From Xiphophorus maculatus (taxonomy: Eukaryota > Chordata > Actinopteri > Cyprinodontiformes > Poeciliidae), in contig NC_036450.1 in NCBI RefSeq assembly GCF_002775205.1, positions 23,958,288-24,022,287 of the forward strand: a stretch of 64,000 bases of DNA. Direction: 5' to 3'. Below, piece by piece: positions 1 through 11,540 of this stretch. Position 1 is the first letter of the stretch, and the number at the start of each line of letters is the position of its first letter. The position numbers and the translations under genes are program-made. A model generated the notes under the pieces. That model had not been told where the DNA came from. It did no database searches and saw only the letters and a program-made list of their open reading frames with translations.

Positions 1-1178
1 GGCCTATTCAGCACCACATTGCATCATTCTTATGCTTTCCATTTGAATGACATTGAATATATTTTTGCAACATTGGTGTAAAAACATTTGATATGAATGC
101 ATTAGGGTTTTTTTTAAAAAAAATTATTTATTAACAAACATCTGGTGTCTCCAAACTTTCTGTCATGTGGGCCAAAGTCAAAAGCGTCAGTACTTAAACA
201 CTAACATTACCAAAAATGTTGTGATTGAAAAAAAAGTTACCTACTCAACAATAAACTATAAACTATTATTTTATTAATTCTACTTTATATACAGTACAGA
301 CCAAAAGTTTGGACACACCTTTTAATTCAATGAGTTTCCTTTATTTTCATGACTATTGACTTTGTAGATTCACACTGAAGGCATCAAAACTATGAATAAC
401 ACATGTGGAAATATGCACTAAACAAAAAAGTGTAAAACTGAAAATAGCCCTTATATTCTAGTTTCTTCAAAGTAGCAACCTTTTGCTGTGATTACTGCTT
501 TGCACACACTCTGCATTTTCTTGATGAGCTTCAAGAGGTCGTCACCTGAAATGGTTTTCACTACATAGGTCAACCTGCCCTGTCAGGTTAATAAGTGGGA
601 TTTCTTACCTTATAAATAGTCATGAAAATAAAGAAAACCCATTTTAATTAGAAGGTGTGTCCAAACATTTGGTCTGTACTGTATATGCAGTACAGACTGT
701 ATATACAGTATATCACAACAGGATTGTAGATCCAAAACTTCAAATGTTTTTATGTCTTGTTTTTCTTGTCAAATCAAAAACATCCTGTTTGCTTATCACT
801 CTGGGCTCAAATGGAGAAAACTAGAACAATATTTTGTCTATTCTCTGCAAATGAAGAGAGAATTTTGGTCAGTTTTTATTTGAAAAACACTTGCTGGACT
901 TGGCTGAGTTTTAATACAGCAATTGGGCGTATTTTAAGGTGTATTTTAGACTCTGCCAATGAGGACATGCGGTCCTAGTTACCATAACGATGGAAAGAAA
1001 CCAGAAGGCTTGGAAAGTGATGACTTTCTGTTCAACATTTTTGTGTGTAGATTTGCATTTAAAAGTTGTAGTTTTGTCCTTTTTTCTTTATTGGGGGTCC
1101 TCAAAAAAAAAAAAAAAATCAGCTGCAAGTAACGCTGATTTATTTATTTTTTTAAAAAAAACTGGTCTCGTTCTTTAG
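1..1178. other. lin54 intron, left edge of window
   Basis: No coding exon is supported here. The stretch ends at a splice acceptor (ttctttag) just before the first lin54 exon in the window, so it is most simply the 3' part of a lin54 intron. It contains an internally deleted Tc1-like transposon (292-681). The short open frames around 757-1178 have no recognisable domain or splice context and look like chance. Confidence 0.6.
292..681 (-). mobile_element. Internally deleted Tc1/mariner element with TA target duplication
   Basis: Perfect 11-bp terminal inverted repeats are visible (CAGTACAGACC at 292-302 and GGTCTGTACTG at 671-681), each flanked by TA (290-291 and 682-683), the target duplication expected of Tc1/mariner. 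Similarity between the ends extends further inward with mismatches. The interior, read on the minus strand, still encodes the C-terminal tail of a Tc1-like transposase (KMQSVCKAVITAKGCYFEE). The 390-bp length shows most of the transposase is deleted, so the copy cannot move by itself. Confidence 0.9.
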
Positions 1179-4100
1179 ATCCCCAAGAAAACGCCAGCAT
1201 CCTCAACTGCTCCAATCAAGTTCATTATCACAAAGACGGTCAACAGCAAGGGCCTGAGTCCTCAGACGTCGGTGACTCCTGTTATCGCAGGTAAGCGTCT
1301 CGTCTGACGCGACAACTACCTGCTGCATTCGACGCGTGTCTGCCTCGTTAATGCTCCGAGGTGCGTTTCCAGGGCGCGTGGTGACACAAACGTCTCCGGT
1401 GATGTCGCCGAAAACCATCACGCTGTCCGAGCCCCACAACACTACGATCCAGAGCGTTCCTGGCAAAAAGATCGCCATCTCGCCTCTGAAGACTCCCAGC
1501 AAGGTGAGCTGCTGGGGGATCTGCTGGGTTCAGTGGGTTCAGGCTTAAGATGGCGCTAAACACTGAGCTCTGAAGACCGGTCAGGCCTGCAGCTAACGAT
1601 TATTTTAGTTGCTGGTTATTGTATTGATTATTCTGATGATTAATTGGTTAATCAGATGCAAAAATTGGCACCTTCTGCAGATTTTTCATCCAACCACGTC
1701 TGCTCGTTTCATTCGGTATTGGAAATGCATAACAAATTGCAAATAAGATGATTTAATTCCTGGGGGGCGTAAAGCCTGGTGGCCCGCCAGGCTTATAATA
1801 CACTGGAGGAAACCCTGCACGATTACTGAGTTAATCATAAACTAATTTAGTAATCGGTTAATTGTTAACTCGAGTATAGACACTCAAAAAAGGCCAATTG
1901 CTAAAGCAGCAGCACACTCACAGCAGCAATTAAACTAACATTGTGCAAAAATTGTATGCATTTTGCTTTGAAGATTTTAAAAATAATATTCTTTCCATGT
2001 AAAAACGCTCCACTCAAAAATCAAGTGCATATAAAGACTAAAACTTTTTGGTAAGCACATTTTGTTACCCAATTGTTAATCAAAACACTAACCAACAGAT
2101 CAGCTCTTCACAGTGTTGACAAGTTAAGCAGAAAGTTAAGTGTTTTTTTAGCTAAAATTATCAAGCATACGCTAAAGGAATGCTATTATTGCATTTCATG
2201 CAGTACAATATTAATTTTCCTATTTTAAAAAGGAATTGAAATATTTACATCCTTCAAGGCAGTGGTCCCCAACTTTTTTATTACTGCGGACCGGTCAAGA
2301 CTTGGCAATTTTGCTGCGGCCCGGGGAGCATCAGATAATGCTTCTGCATGTTCGCGTTCCAGCTAAAGCCTTTTTTTTTTTTTTTGCCCCGATTTTCTCT
2401 TTACGACAATCTTACAACGTAATGCAGTGTGTGGTGTGTTACGTGGTGGTGTGTTGAATGTCTTCAACATTGTCTTGGCCCGATTATCGCAGCCTGTGGG
2501 TTTTTTCCCTGACTGGGAGCAGAATGCAGTCTGTTGAATGTGACAGGTAGCCAATCAGAAAGCACGATGACGTAAGAATGGAGGGGAATCCCAAACTGTT
2601 GACATGGGAACTGAGAATCCGGTGGACATCAGAGGTGATATGTGGAAATGTTTATTACTATATGTAAACGTCATTTTTATACATGTTTATTGTATGTGGT
2701 TATGTTTATTCAGTTAAAATTGTTAACTACAAACATAACTCCCCTCCAAATCATAGTGCAGTAAATAGAGCGGCTGATCCCGCCGTCTTATATCAAACGC
2801 CTTTTCTTTTTGTTTCGTCTTTTATCGCTTAAAATGAGTCCACAAACTATCACTGCTGCTTCTACATCGTCATCCATGTTTGATTATTCTAAATTCATGT
2901 ATGGTATGTTGGTTTTACTGGATTTTCTTCTGGAATAGGGATGTTCGTGAGTGGAATCGGTTCGTGTGTGGTGTGTTGCTGCTGCCGTGTGGCTGGACAC
3001 ACGAACCAACCGAACCTGTTGGACTTTTATCGGCTCTGTCGTCACAGAGGTTTGGAAAATCGGCCGACGATCCTTAAATCAAGCCGTGAACCAGACCTAA
3101 AACTCACAAGCTACTCCACTCCTCTCATCTCGCCGCCCTAACGCTCTCTGACTTTGGTCGCTATGGTAACGTTTACATATCCCTTCAAAATAAGATACAG
3201 ATGCGCCACAAAAACAAACATTTTACTTTCATGAAAATTTTAACTCACAATAACAACTAAAGGGAGCCCTGAGCTTGTTTCTCTGCAACGTGACGGTCCA
3301 TCTGGGAGTGATGAGAGACAATGACACCAGAAGTGATGCACAGGGTGCTCATGGTCTCTACGTGGCGAATCAGTTTGAAGCTTCATTGCCTCATTAAGGA
3401 GCCGGTCACCAGATCATGCAGAGCTTGGAATGTGGGAATCACCTGCCGGGTTAAATCCATTCTCCTGTCTCTTCTCTGGGCTTTTCAATTCGCAAAGAAA
3501 CTTTCCAAAGAATCTGATCTGTTTCTGACTCATTTTGCTGCTTGTGGCTCAATGTTGGCGTGCAAGACGTAACCGAGAATCCGGTTAAAGGATTTTCAAA
3601 AAATAAAAGCTCATCCAGACTCACATAATACATAAAACTGAAATATTTAATTGTTTCTTACGCGGCCCAGTACCAATTTTCGACCCGGTGGTTGGGGACC
3701 ACTGCTTTAAGGTATTTCTATTGATGTTTAAAAAATAGCTTAAATAAAACAATCGACAGAATGTGCCAATTTCTTTCTATTTGATGAATTGTCAGAGTAA
3801 TGGGTTAATCAGTAACTAGTATCTTTAGTTGCATCACTACGCTGATGCTATCTAAAGCAAATGGGTTAAGACTAACTAATGGTGTTTTAACTTTTTCCTA
3901 ATTAAAATATTTTTTACCTTTTTTTTTGTTTGTTTTAGTATTTATACATCTTTATTTTTTATGTGTACCTAAAGAGAAATCGCTTTCGATTCAGATAAAA
4001 CCTAGCTTAGACACTGATGTGTAAATATTTAATCCGCATGTTATTTGTGTCGTCCAGGTAACCGTGGTGTCAGTGGCTTCCCCGCCGTCCAACACCAGCC

Positions 4101-7100
4101 AGAAGTCAGTAGCTCTGCCCGTCAATGTAGCACTTGGCCAGCAAATTCTTGCAGTCCAGCAGTCGGCGCCTGCATCTCCAGTCAAGGTGGCCACCAGTCA
4201 GACGACGGCGCAGGTGAGGCCACCTGCTGCACGTCTGCAGAATCCTCTGCTCTCCCTTTATTCCAGTTACCGGTTTTCTGCTCAGTGACCCCCCGCATTT
4301 ATTCACCTGAAACCTCGTCTTTTTTTTCTGAACCGTCTCAGAACATTAAGCCTGTCCAGTCCGTCGCCGTGGGAGGAGTGGGCGGCTCCCAGTTCAAGAC
4401 CATCATCCCTCTGGCCACCCAGCCGAACGTGCAGCAGATTCAGGTGCCGGGCAGCAGGTTTCACTACGTCCGCCTCGTCTCGGCGACCACGGCCAGCGCG
4501 GCGGGCCAGCCCAGTGCTCCCAACACCAGCTCAGTGCCCACGGGTAAACTCTAAACTCCTTCCGCTCCCTCTGCTAATTCAGAGCTAGCTTTCTTGTGTT
4601 GGCAGGAAGTAGGGATGAAACGATTAATCGCGATGAATCGATTATTGAAATGAGCGTCAACAAATTCAGTAATCGATTAATCGTTAACTGGAGAATACAG
4701 TTAACGACTGCATTTAAGAATTTAAAATTTAAATGTTTATTTGTATTTAAAGTATTGTTAATATTTTATAATAGGCTTAAATGGTTAAATGAAAAATCTG
4801 CAGAATGTGCCAATTTTTGTCTTATCTGATTAATCGGCACTTAATCGATTACTAAATTAATCGTTAGTTGCAGCCCTACTCGGAAAGCGTGCCTGGACCT
4901 TACCGTGTGCGTTTTATGCTTTCCAGGTAAACCTTTAGTGGTGAACACCGGAGCGGTCAGAATGTCGGTCCCAGTCGTCCAAGCACAGACAATGAAACAA
5001 GTAAAGCAGACGGTGTATGCTCACTGGTTTCTGGGGGAGTTTGTGTGTGTGTGAAATGTTCCTGAGCTGTCCTCTTGCATTCTGCTGCCTGTAGGTGGTG
5101 CCTAAGCCCTTGACAGCTGCACCACAAGTGGTCACCACCACTCAGACGCAGCAGCGACTCATCATGCCCGCCACCCCTCTGCCCCAGATCCAGCCCAACT
5201 TCACCAACCTGCCCCCAGGGACCGTCCTCACATCTGCCCCCGGTGGCAGCAATGTGGGTTACGCCGTCGTTCCAGCACAATACGTCACACAGGTTCGTAC
5301 TACTTTTCTTTATTCCTTTTCTCGAAGCATTTATAGAACATTTCTGATGTGGTAACGTCTTTTATTGCAGCTCCAGCAGTCGCAGTTTGTGACGCTCGCC
5401 AGCAGCTCTAGTTTTCCTGCGTCCAGCAGCATCCAAACTCAGGCCAAACTCCCTTATAATGGGTAAGATGGGAAAGCTTTTGTTTTATTTGGCTTTTATA
5501 CTTATTGTTTACAGATTGTATTTACTCTATCTCTCCTGATGTTAGAAGCTACACTTGTTCTCTTTGTTTTGTCCGTGTTTTAATATGATTCGTTGCTTTA
5601 AAGCGTGTCGGCAGCAGAGACGACCTCGAGACCCAGAAAACCATGCAACTGCACCAAGTCACAGTGCCTCAAGCTGTAAGTCTGACTGGTTTGGCTTCGT
5701 TAAAGTGGTAGTGGGACATGTGTTCACTGTCGGGGTTCGTCCAACACCTTGAAAAGTATCGAATTGGCTATCATCACTCTCAAGATCTGGAGAAGGGTGA
5801 AAAACGGAACGATGAGTGAGGAAAAAATTAGAAAAGAAATTACACAATAATGGTTGCTTTTTAATGTATTTTTTATATTGAATGATAATTAAATAAGATT
5901 TTTATGCTTAAATTGCCTCATCACAAGATTAACAATTTTTTTCATTATTATTGTGGTTTTTGACAATCGATTGATCGCATAACAAAGTAACATGAACTCA
6001 AATTTCCATTCTAATTATTAAGATTCTTTTGTAATTTTGTTTAGAGACATTGTAATGCGTTTTATTTATGGTTGCAGGTGTGTGTGGTTTTTATGTTAGT
6101 TTAATTTATAGTTTTTGGTTGTTCTTTATTTTAGGATATGTAAAATGTCTTCCAGTGTTAAGTGTTGTTTACTAAATTAATGTTTACTGGTCAAGAGAGC
6201 GAGCATGCATTATCAATGCGTTCCATATTATATTACATAATTTTTTTAGGAGTTCCTCCAAAAGTTATGTAATATAATTACATAATTATTATTCACTCAA
6301 TAATTGTGAGTTTATTGCTGTTTTTATTTCTTTCTAAATGTGGTCCAAAACATTCTATTTAAATGATGCTAACTCCCACCTGCAGGTGGCAGAATTTCTT
6401 TACTTCTGCTGCCTCAGACTTGATGTCAAGTTCCACTCCGTGATCCACATGGCGAGTAACAAAACGTCGTATTTACTGTCAAACGCAAACCCAGTAAAAT
6501 TATTTTTTGCCCGACTTGCAGTACGGCACTTTTTTTGAACGGGTCCAACAAGAAAAAAACATCCAAACTTTCATACGAGAATTTCTAAAGTAGCACCGCA
6601 AAATCAGTGCGTGACTGCAAACAAACCCACACAATCAATTGCAAAAGCTTCTTGGAAAAGGTTAGAGGAGATGCAAAGCATCAAATTGAAGTTTTCTCAT
6701 GTTTCCTCCCTCAGGTACTGCGACTGCTTTGCAAACGGAGAGTTTTGTAATAACTGTAACTGCAACAACTGCTTCAACAACCTGGAGCACGAAACGGAAC
6801 GACTCAAAGCCATCAAGGTAGTTTCCAGGTTCGGTGTCTGCAGGGACACTGTCACTTAAACCGTTTGATGGATACTAAGAGGAAGTCTGTTTGTTTTTTG
6901 TTTGCTTTTTTTTTTTTTTACAGACCTGCTTGGACAGAAACCCAGAGGCCTTTAAACCTAAAATTGGCAAAGGCAAAGAGGGCGAGTCGGACCGCCGGCA
7001 CAGCAAAGGCTGCAACTGCAAGCGGTCGGGCTGCCTGAAGAACTACTGCGAGTGCTATGAGGTTCGCGTACCTCCGTCTCAGCAGTCGGGCAGGAGTCTC

Positions 7101-8049
7101 ATTCAAAAAAAAAAAAAAAAATCCTTTTTAATTAAGTTTTTCCTTATCTTGAAGGCAAAGATCATGTGCTCGTCCATTTGCAAATGCATCGGTTGCAAAA
7201 ACTTTGAGGAGAGCCCGGAGAGGAAGACGCTCATGCATCTGGCGGACGCGGCAGAAGTGAGGGTCCAGCAGCAGACGGCGGCCAAGACCAAACTGTCCTC
7301 ACAGATCTCAGACCTGCTGATGAGGACGACTCCCATTATATCGAATGGAGGCGGGAGGTACTCAAGCACGTCCATCCTTTTCTAACATTTACTTAAATAG
7401 AAATGCATCTATTTTTTTTTTTGCCATTTCATATCCAAATCAATTTTAAAAACTATAATATACAAAAATGTACAATTTAAAAATGCTTACTTTGAACTTT
7501 CCTGCTGCGAACAGTCGTTGCTTAATTGAAAATTTAACAGAGATTATAAGAACTATCAGAAATGGCGTTCCCCAGGGGCGTGTTCTCGCCACCCTTCTTC
7601 TCTAGTGTCCTCCAGGAGTGCTGGACGTTCTGTCTAACCAGAATCCGTATCATCACCTTTGTAAAATAATGGAAGGCGATTTTAATTTAATTTAAATCTT
7701 TATACCGTATCGCCTAGCCTACAGCTGCCACTGTAAAATAGCATAATCCATCTTAGCTCTGCAAACATTTGAACTTGAGGAAGAAAAATCAACACGAATA
7801 AACATCCCGTTTTGCTTAAACCTCTGTTTCTTTCTTTCCTGCCGCAGGCTGCCGTACACGTTCGTGACGAAAGAAGTGCTGGAAGCGACGTGCGAGTGTT
7901 TACTAGAGCAGGCCAAACGGGCCGAACAGACTCGTCAGCCTCAGGCGGAGGCGGAGAGGGTGATCCTGGAGGAGTTCGGACACTGCCTCATGAGCATAAT
8001 CAGCTCTGCCGGGAAAGCTAAGACAGACTGCGCCTCCATCAACTGCTAG
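1179..8049 (+). CDS. lin54: LIN54, DREAM/MuvB DNA-binding subunit (5' part outside window)
   Basis: LIN54 is the CHR-promoter-binding subunit of the MuvB core in DREAM and B-MYB complexes, acting in the nucleus on cell-cycle genes. Twelve exons join in frame: 1179-1290, 1373-1503, 4058-4213, 4342-4543, 4927-5000, 5095-5292, 5371-5462, 5604-5675, 6715-6817, 6924-7061, 7155-7357 and 7848-8049 (TAG). They give 560 residues against about 749 in human, so roughly the first 190 lie upstream. The N-terminal part is low-complexity S/T/P/Q/V-rich. Two cysteine-rich CXC (tesmin-type) repeats follow: the first spans exons 8-9 ([16 protein letters not shown]), the second exons 10-11 ([16 protein letters not shown]). 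The tyrosine in each KxYC motif corresponds to the minor-groove-inserting residue known in human LIN54. The C-terminus is a helical region ending in INC. All cysteines I could check are intact and no frameshift is seen. Confidence 0.97.
1586..3838. mobile_element. Degenerate hAT-type MITE (ATTAATCG-rich family), split by a later insertion
   Basis: Sequence at 1586-1670 and 1817-2259, resuming at 3713-3838, carries the gattaatcg / taatcgttaactgg pattern seen more completely at 4610-4878 and 17093-17582. It is interrupted by the hAT element at 2260-3704 and by another short repeat at about 1760-1817 that contains a CCTGG/CCAGG hairpin. The outer boundaries are approximate. It lies in the lin54 intron between exons 1373-1503 and 4058-4213. 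Confidence 0.6.
2260..3704. mobile_element. Non-autonomous hAT element with 8-bp target duplication
   Basis: The left end CAGTGGTCCCCAAC and right end GTTGGGGACCACTG are inverted repeats. They are flanked by CTTCAAGG (2252-2259) and CTTTAAGG (3705-3712), an 8-bp duplication with one mismatch, which is typical of hAT transposition. No transposase reading frame is recognisable in the 1445 bp. A central segment (about 2400-2650 and beyond) resembles a segment inside another hAT element at 58588-59857. Confidence 0.87.
4610..4878. mobile_element. hAT-type MITE, ATTAATCG family
   Basis: The ends TAGGGATGAAACGATTAATC and (inverted) TAGGGCTGCAACTAACGATT define a 269-bp element with an AT-rich interior and repeated cgattaatcg motifs. 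It sits in the lin54 intron between exons 4342-4543 and 4927-5000. The candidate 8-bp flanks match poorly, so the insertion is old or the ends are slightly misplaced. A second, longer copy lies at 17093-17582. Confidence 0.75.
6060..6240. repeat. Dispersed AT-rich repeat, copy 1 (ends in GAGAGAGCGA)
   Basis: A segment containing tttggttgttctttatttt, then a tgtcttcc block, a block like aaattaatgttta, and gagagcgagcatgcat recurs with the same order of blocks at about 15590-15880 and 51530-51700, with a fragment at 18815-18900. The family has no coding potential that I can see and no clear termini. It lies in the lin54 intron before the exon at 6715. Confidence 0.55.
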
Positions 8050-8736
8050 GCCGAACTCTTCTGGCTCTCTGTCCGCAAACTCTTGAACAAGGAAGAGCCG
8101 GACTCTCTGGCTGCTCTCCGGAAACGCTGAAAGCGGAGAGGTCCTCCAGACTGCCGGAGTTCAGCTGCATTAATAGGCTTGAGCTGGAAAACAAAAGGAC
8201 AGAGCACACTGCCTCCGAAACATGAACTTCAGCCCGATTTATTGCCCTCTAAGGGCTCTCCGGATCTCTCCTCTCCTTTGTTTTTATTTTTTACACTCTA
8301 TTCTTTTGCCATCTTGACGTTTTCCAAGAACCCCTGTATTTTAATGTCAACAGTTTATCTGTGTTTATCAGTAGATCTTTTTGATATTTATTTTAACAGA
8401 TCTTTGTAATCAAGTGTGAGTGTTAATATGCAAGGTTTAGAGCTCTGCAGTCTGTCGATTATTAACCGAGGCTAGGCTAAGCTATTCCAGCAGCAGAAAG
8501 TGGAGATTTTCTACAGGTGTACAGAGAGAGGGAGACAGCTGAACACACTCAGACTGATAGAGTTCCACATTTTCCCCAGGTGCTCTTATATGCTTTATTA
8601 AATGCATACTGTACATGAACTCACAGCTGACTTGAGAAAACTTTAGGTCCACATGACTGACGTTCCTGCGCGTCATAATGACAAATTACCGGGATTTACA
8701 CCAGCTGTTTTCGTCCGACTTAAAATTTTGTTTTAA
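8050..8736 (+). other. lin54 3' UTR and downstream flank
   Basis: No open frame of note follows the lin54 stop. An ATTAAA at 8597-8602 is the best poly(A) hexamer candidate before the transposon at 8737, giving a 3' UTR of about 570 bases. Other hexamers (AATAAA near 9005) lie beyond the transposon. The assignment rests on position and hexamer alone. Confidence 0.4.
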
Positions 8737-8934
8737 CCCTCCCGCGGTTGTAAAAGAGTAAATCAACACCCTGCGCGCGATCCGGCGGGGTGGCACCAGT
8801 ACCGCGCGCGTGCGTGGCTTCGGGAACTGGCGGTCTCCTTACATCAACTCGGAGGCGTCAACTCTAAACGACATACCGCTGGCTTTGCTCGCGCGCCAAC
8901 GCTGGCTTTAAAAAGCGCAACGACCGCGGGAGGG
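8737..8934. mobile_element. piggyBac-like MITE with CpG-rich core
   Basis: Terminal inverted repeats CCCTCCCGCGGTTGT (8737-8751) and ACGACCGCGGGAGGG (8920-8934) match except for one base. The left flank is TTAA (8733-8736) and the right flank CTAA (8935-8938), consistent with a TTAA target duplication with one later change. TTAA plus termini beginning CCC is the piggyBac hallmark. The 198-bp interior is strikingly rich in CpG and GCGCGC compared with its AT-rich surroundings and has no ORF. Confidence 0.75.
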
Positions 8935-10440
8935 CTAAAAGCAACAGGTTCTCACTGCTCAGAAACCCAGAATTTAAACAGAACTTTGCAAAATTATACC
9001 CCAAATAAAAATAAACTAAGTAGGTTAAAGTCATACTGGACGTGCACATCCAAGATAACTTTTGTTCTGGTTTTGGAATAGCTTCCCAGGTTTACTGGCT
9101 GCATTTGTTAAAGAAAAAAATAAATAAAGCCATGCTACCTTCTGTTGCCCTCCCCACAAACAATCTATTTCAGGGACACACCGATATGAAAATTTTGGCC
9201 AATATCGATATTAACCTTCCTGTTATGGTTGATTAACCAATATTTTCCGTTGACATGGCTTCTCTACTTCAGCTCTGCAGCCCTCAATCCTGCCCTGTAT
9301 CATGATTTTTATTTCAAGTAAAAAGTAGTGAGATACAAAAATTACACAGGAGTAGGTAGAAGTAAAATAAAAACTAATTCCCGTTACTCTTCCTTTACAG
9401 TATGTCATGATAATTTCTAAGTATTATTTGCATATTTGATACAGTTCAGATTATTATATCAACTTAACACTTCATAACTCGGTCTGACAGAAAAAAGTTA
9501 CTGATTTCTTCAATTTGTATCATCAGTACAACCCCTCCTCCATTAGTAGTTCTCTATTTGTTTGTATTGCTTTGCAAAATTTCTTGTTTGGGCTTTGCTT
9601 CAACTCCTCTCTCATGCCATTCCATATACACCCCACAAATTGATACACATAATCCTCCTTGTAGTACGAACAGTGTTGTGTTTTTGTTAATTAAGTTGAC
9701 CTCTTAAATTGTACCTCCTCTTCTCCGTCACTAAACATTTGTTGAATGTTTCCAGGAAGTAAACCGATTCTTGTTTTAAACGTAAGAACTGTTTTATATT
9801 TAACCACATCCCATAATTTTTGTGTTTGCTTTCAAAAACAGCTTAAATGCAGATTGTGAGCTATTCTGATTGAAGTGTTACCCCAAACTTCCACACTATA
9901 ACTCGGGTACGATAATATTAGAGATGAAAACAAGAGGAGCCTTGTGATTAAGTATGTAACGTGTTTTGCCCAAAATTGAAATTGTCTTTGCTAGTTTTGA
10001 TACAACTTACTTCATTTTGGATTTCCAGCAGATTTTATGGGCCAGTATCACATGGAGACACACTTCATTCCAAATACTCTTCCCACTTCAATATTATCAA
10101 TTTATTATTTTTACTGTTGTATGTAAAGAAATATTGTGATTTTAAAATTACACATGCAGAGGTCTCATGTCGCCCTGGGTGGTTGCCCACGTCGCCCATA
10201 TCGGAAACCGCCAATGGGTATAGTGTTGAATTTTGTCTGAGTTTGATTTATTTGAAACACTTCAGTTCATTACAACCATTTTTATTCTATTTTACAAACA
10301 CGTCCCCTAAATCAGTGGTTCATATGTGGTCACCATTGTATTTAGTTAACAGGGTTCAACACACTCTTCACCACCAGACTGGTACGTGTGTCAAAGTGAA
10401 AAGCAAGAAGCTAAAGTTTCCTGAAGATTTAATTTTCTAA
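8935..10440. other. Intergenic spacer lin54-sec31a, left part
   Basis: AT-rich non-coding sequence. A hAT-like repeat end (CAGGGACACACCGATATGAA) starts at 9172. A short repeat-like patch containing tcgccctgggtggttgccc lies near 10170-10215. The 159-codon open frame at 9961-10440 has no recognisable domain and poor coding character, and I do not call it a gene. Confidence 0.5.
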
Positions 10441-10445
10441 TCTCA

Positions 10446-10460
10446 CCACTTGATGGCAGT
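10446..10460 (+). promoter_or_regulatory. CTCF-like motif
   Basis: CCACTTGATGGCAGT is close to the vertebrate CTCF core (CCASYAGRKGGCRS). A second site of the same orientation lies 183 bp downstream at 10629-10643. Both stand between the 3' end of lin54 and the promoter of sec31a. This is a motif match by eye; occupancy is unknown. Confidence 0.4.
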
Positions 10461-10628
10461 GTTCTTCCAATAGTGGTGCCTGCTGAACAACAGTACGACC
10501 AACTACGTCACCGTGCAGCTCAAAATGAGCCTTTTTGCGATAAATGATCATAACTCATGAAAATACTTTGCTACAATGAAAAAGAAACGGAACATACTGT
10601 AGGTATAACGCGTCTCGGCACATTCCAA

Positions 10629-10643
10629 CCGCTAGGTGGCCGT
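10629..10643 (+). promoter_or_regulatory. CTCF-like motif
   Basis: CCGCTAGGTGGCCGT matches the CTCF core closely through CCGCTAGGTGGC, then departs from the consensus at the last positions. It pairs with the site at 10446-10460 in the same orientation. It lies 73 bp upstream of the putative three-exon ORF. Confidence 0.45.
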
Positions 10644-10701
10644 AGCGGCAAAAAGTGAGTAATTTAGAGTTGGTTCGCTGCTAACCACCATTAATCCACA
10701 G

Positions 10702-11540
10702 CAGAAGAAGACGAAGGCGGAAAACGATGTTAAGGCCAACGTGCAGCTGCAGCGTTTGGAGGAGCTCAAAGGTTTTTCTTTCTATCTGGGTACTAAAACT
10801 TTTAGTTGTAATTTTTTCGCTTATTTACATTTTAAGCAAGTTTGTGAACGAGACTCGGAAGTTTTCCTCGGTTTCCACGCTATTTCAAGAGGCGAGTTGG
10901 CTAAAATAGATTCTGCAGTATACAAATGTATTTGTTTTTACTCCGTAATTGATTTGTGAATTCAAATGAACATTAATTTGTCCCATTGTGATGTTTGACT
11001 TTTCACGCGACGCGCTCTCGTGGCGATGGAGAAGCCACGTGCTATAACTCAGTTTGCTTTAGTTTATTCAGAGTTCAATAGAAATTAAAGAGTAGCTGTA
11101 GTAACAAAATTGAATTGATTAAAACATTGCTTGTTAAAACGTCTTACCTAATTTTGTTTTCCAGAATCTGTTCATCGAGGGGAGCTGATTTTTGTTCTTA
11201 AAGGTACGTATTGCAATCCGGTTATGTTTCTGCCATGTGCATTGCTGTCCCAATGATTATATCAATCACTACCCATCTGACCCATACATATGTATGTATG
11301 GGAGAGATTATGGATAACGACCAAAATGAGGGTGTTTTAATTAAGGTCATGTTGAGTTTTTGCCTTTTCTGCACGAGTTAACATTTCCTCATTGTTGCTC
11401 TTTCAGAGTTGGCCTGGTTTGCAGAATGCAGAGTTGGAGATGAGTCAGTCCTCATCTGGATGGTATTGACACAACTACCCCTTACAAAGATTGACCAGTT
11501 GTCTTGTGTTTTTCTTCTTAATTTAGCAAATAAAGTTTGA
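10702..11540 (+). CDS. Putative small spliced ORF of unknown function (start not found)
   Basis: I do not recognise this gene. Three segments with usable splice signals stay in one frame: 10702-10771 (donor aaag|gttttt, weak), 11165-11203 (acceptor ttttccag, donor aaag|gtacgt) and 11407-11540 (acceptor ctttcag, ending TGA). Together they encode 80 codons. The beginning is lysine-rich with a short amphipathic stretch (VQLQRLEELKESVHRGEL), followed by a hydrophobic, aromatic segment (LKELAWFAECRVGDESVLIW). AATAAA lies at the stop. No in-frame ATG precedes it before an upstream TAA. Either an upstream exon supplies the start through the weak acceptor before 10702, or this is a decayed gene or a non-coding transcript. 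The ATG at 10727 is in another frame and gives only about 22 codons after splicing. Confidence 0.3.

Noticed and set aside
9961-10440. 159-codon open frame on the plus strand
   Set aside because: AT-rich, no domain, includes repeat-like sequence, no splice or promoter context; likely chance.
10650-10701. Donor at aaaaa|gtgag as an upstream exon for the putative ORF
   Set aside because: It would leave an intron of only about 46 bp, below a plausible vertebrate minimum.
11281-11306. Palindrome around catacatatgtatgtatg as a regulatory site
   Set aside because: Imperfect simple-sequence palindrome without any match to a known site.
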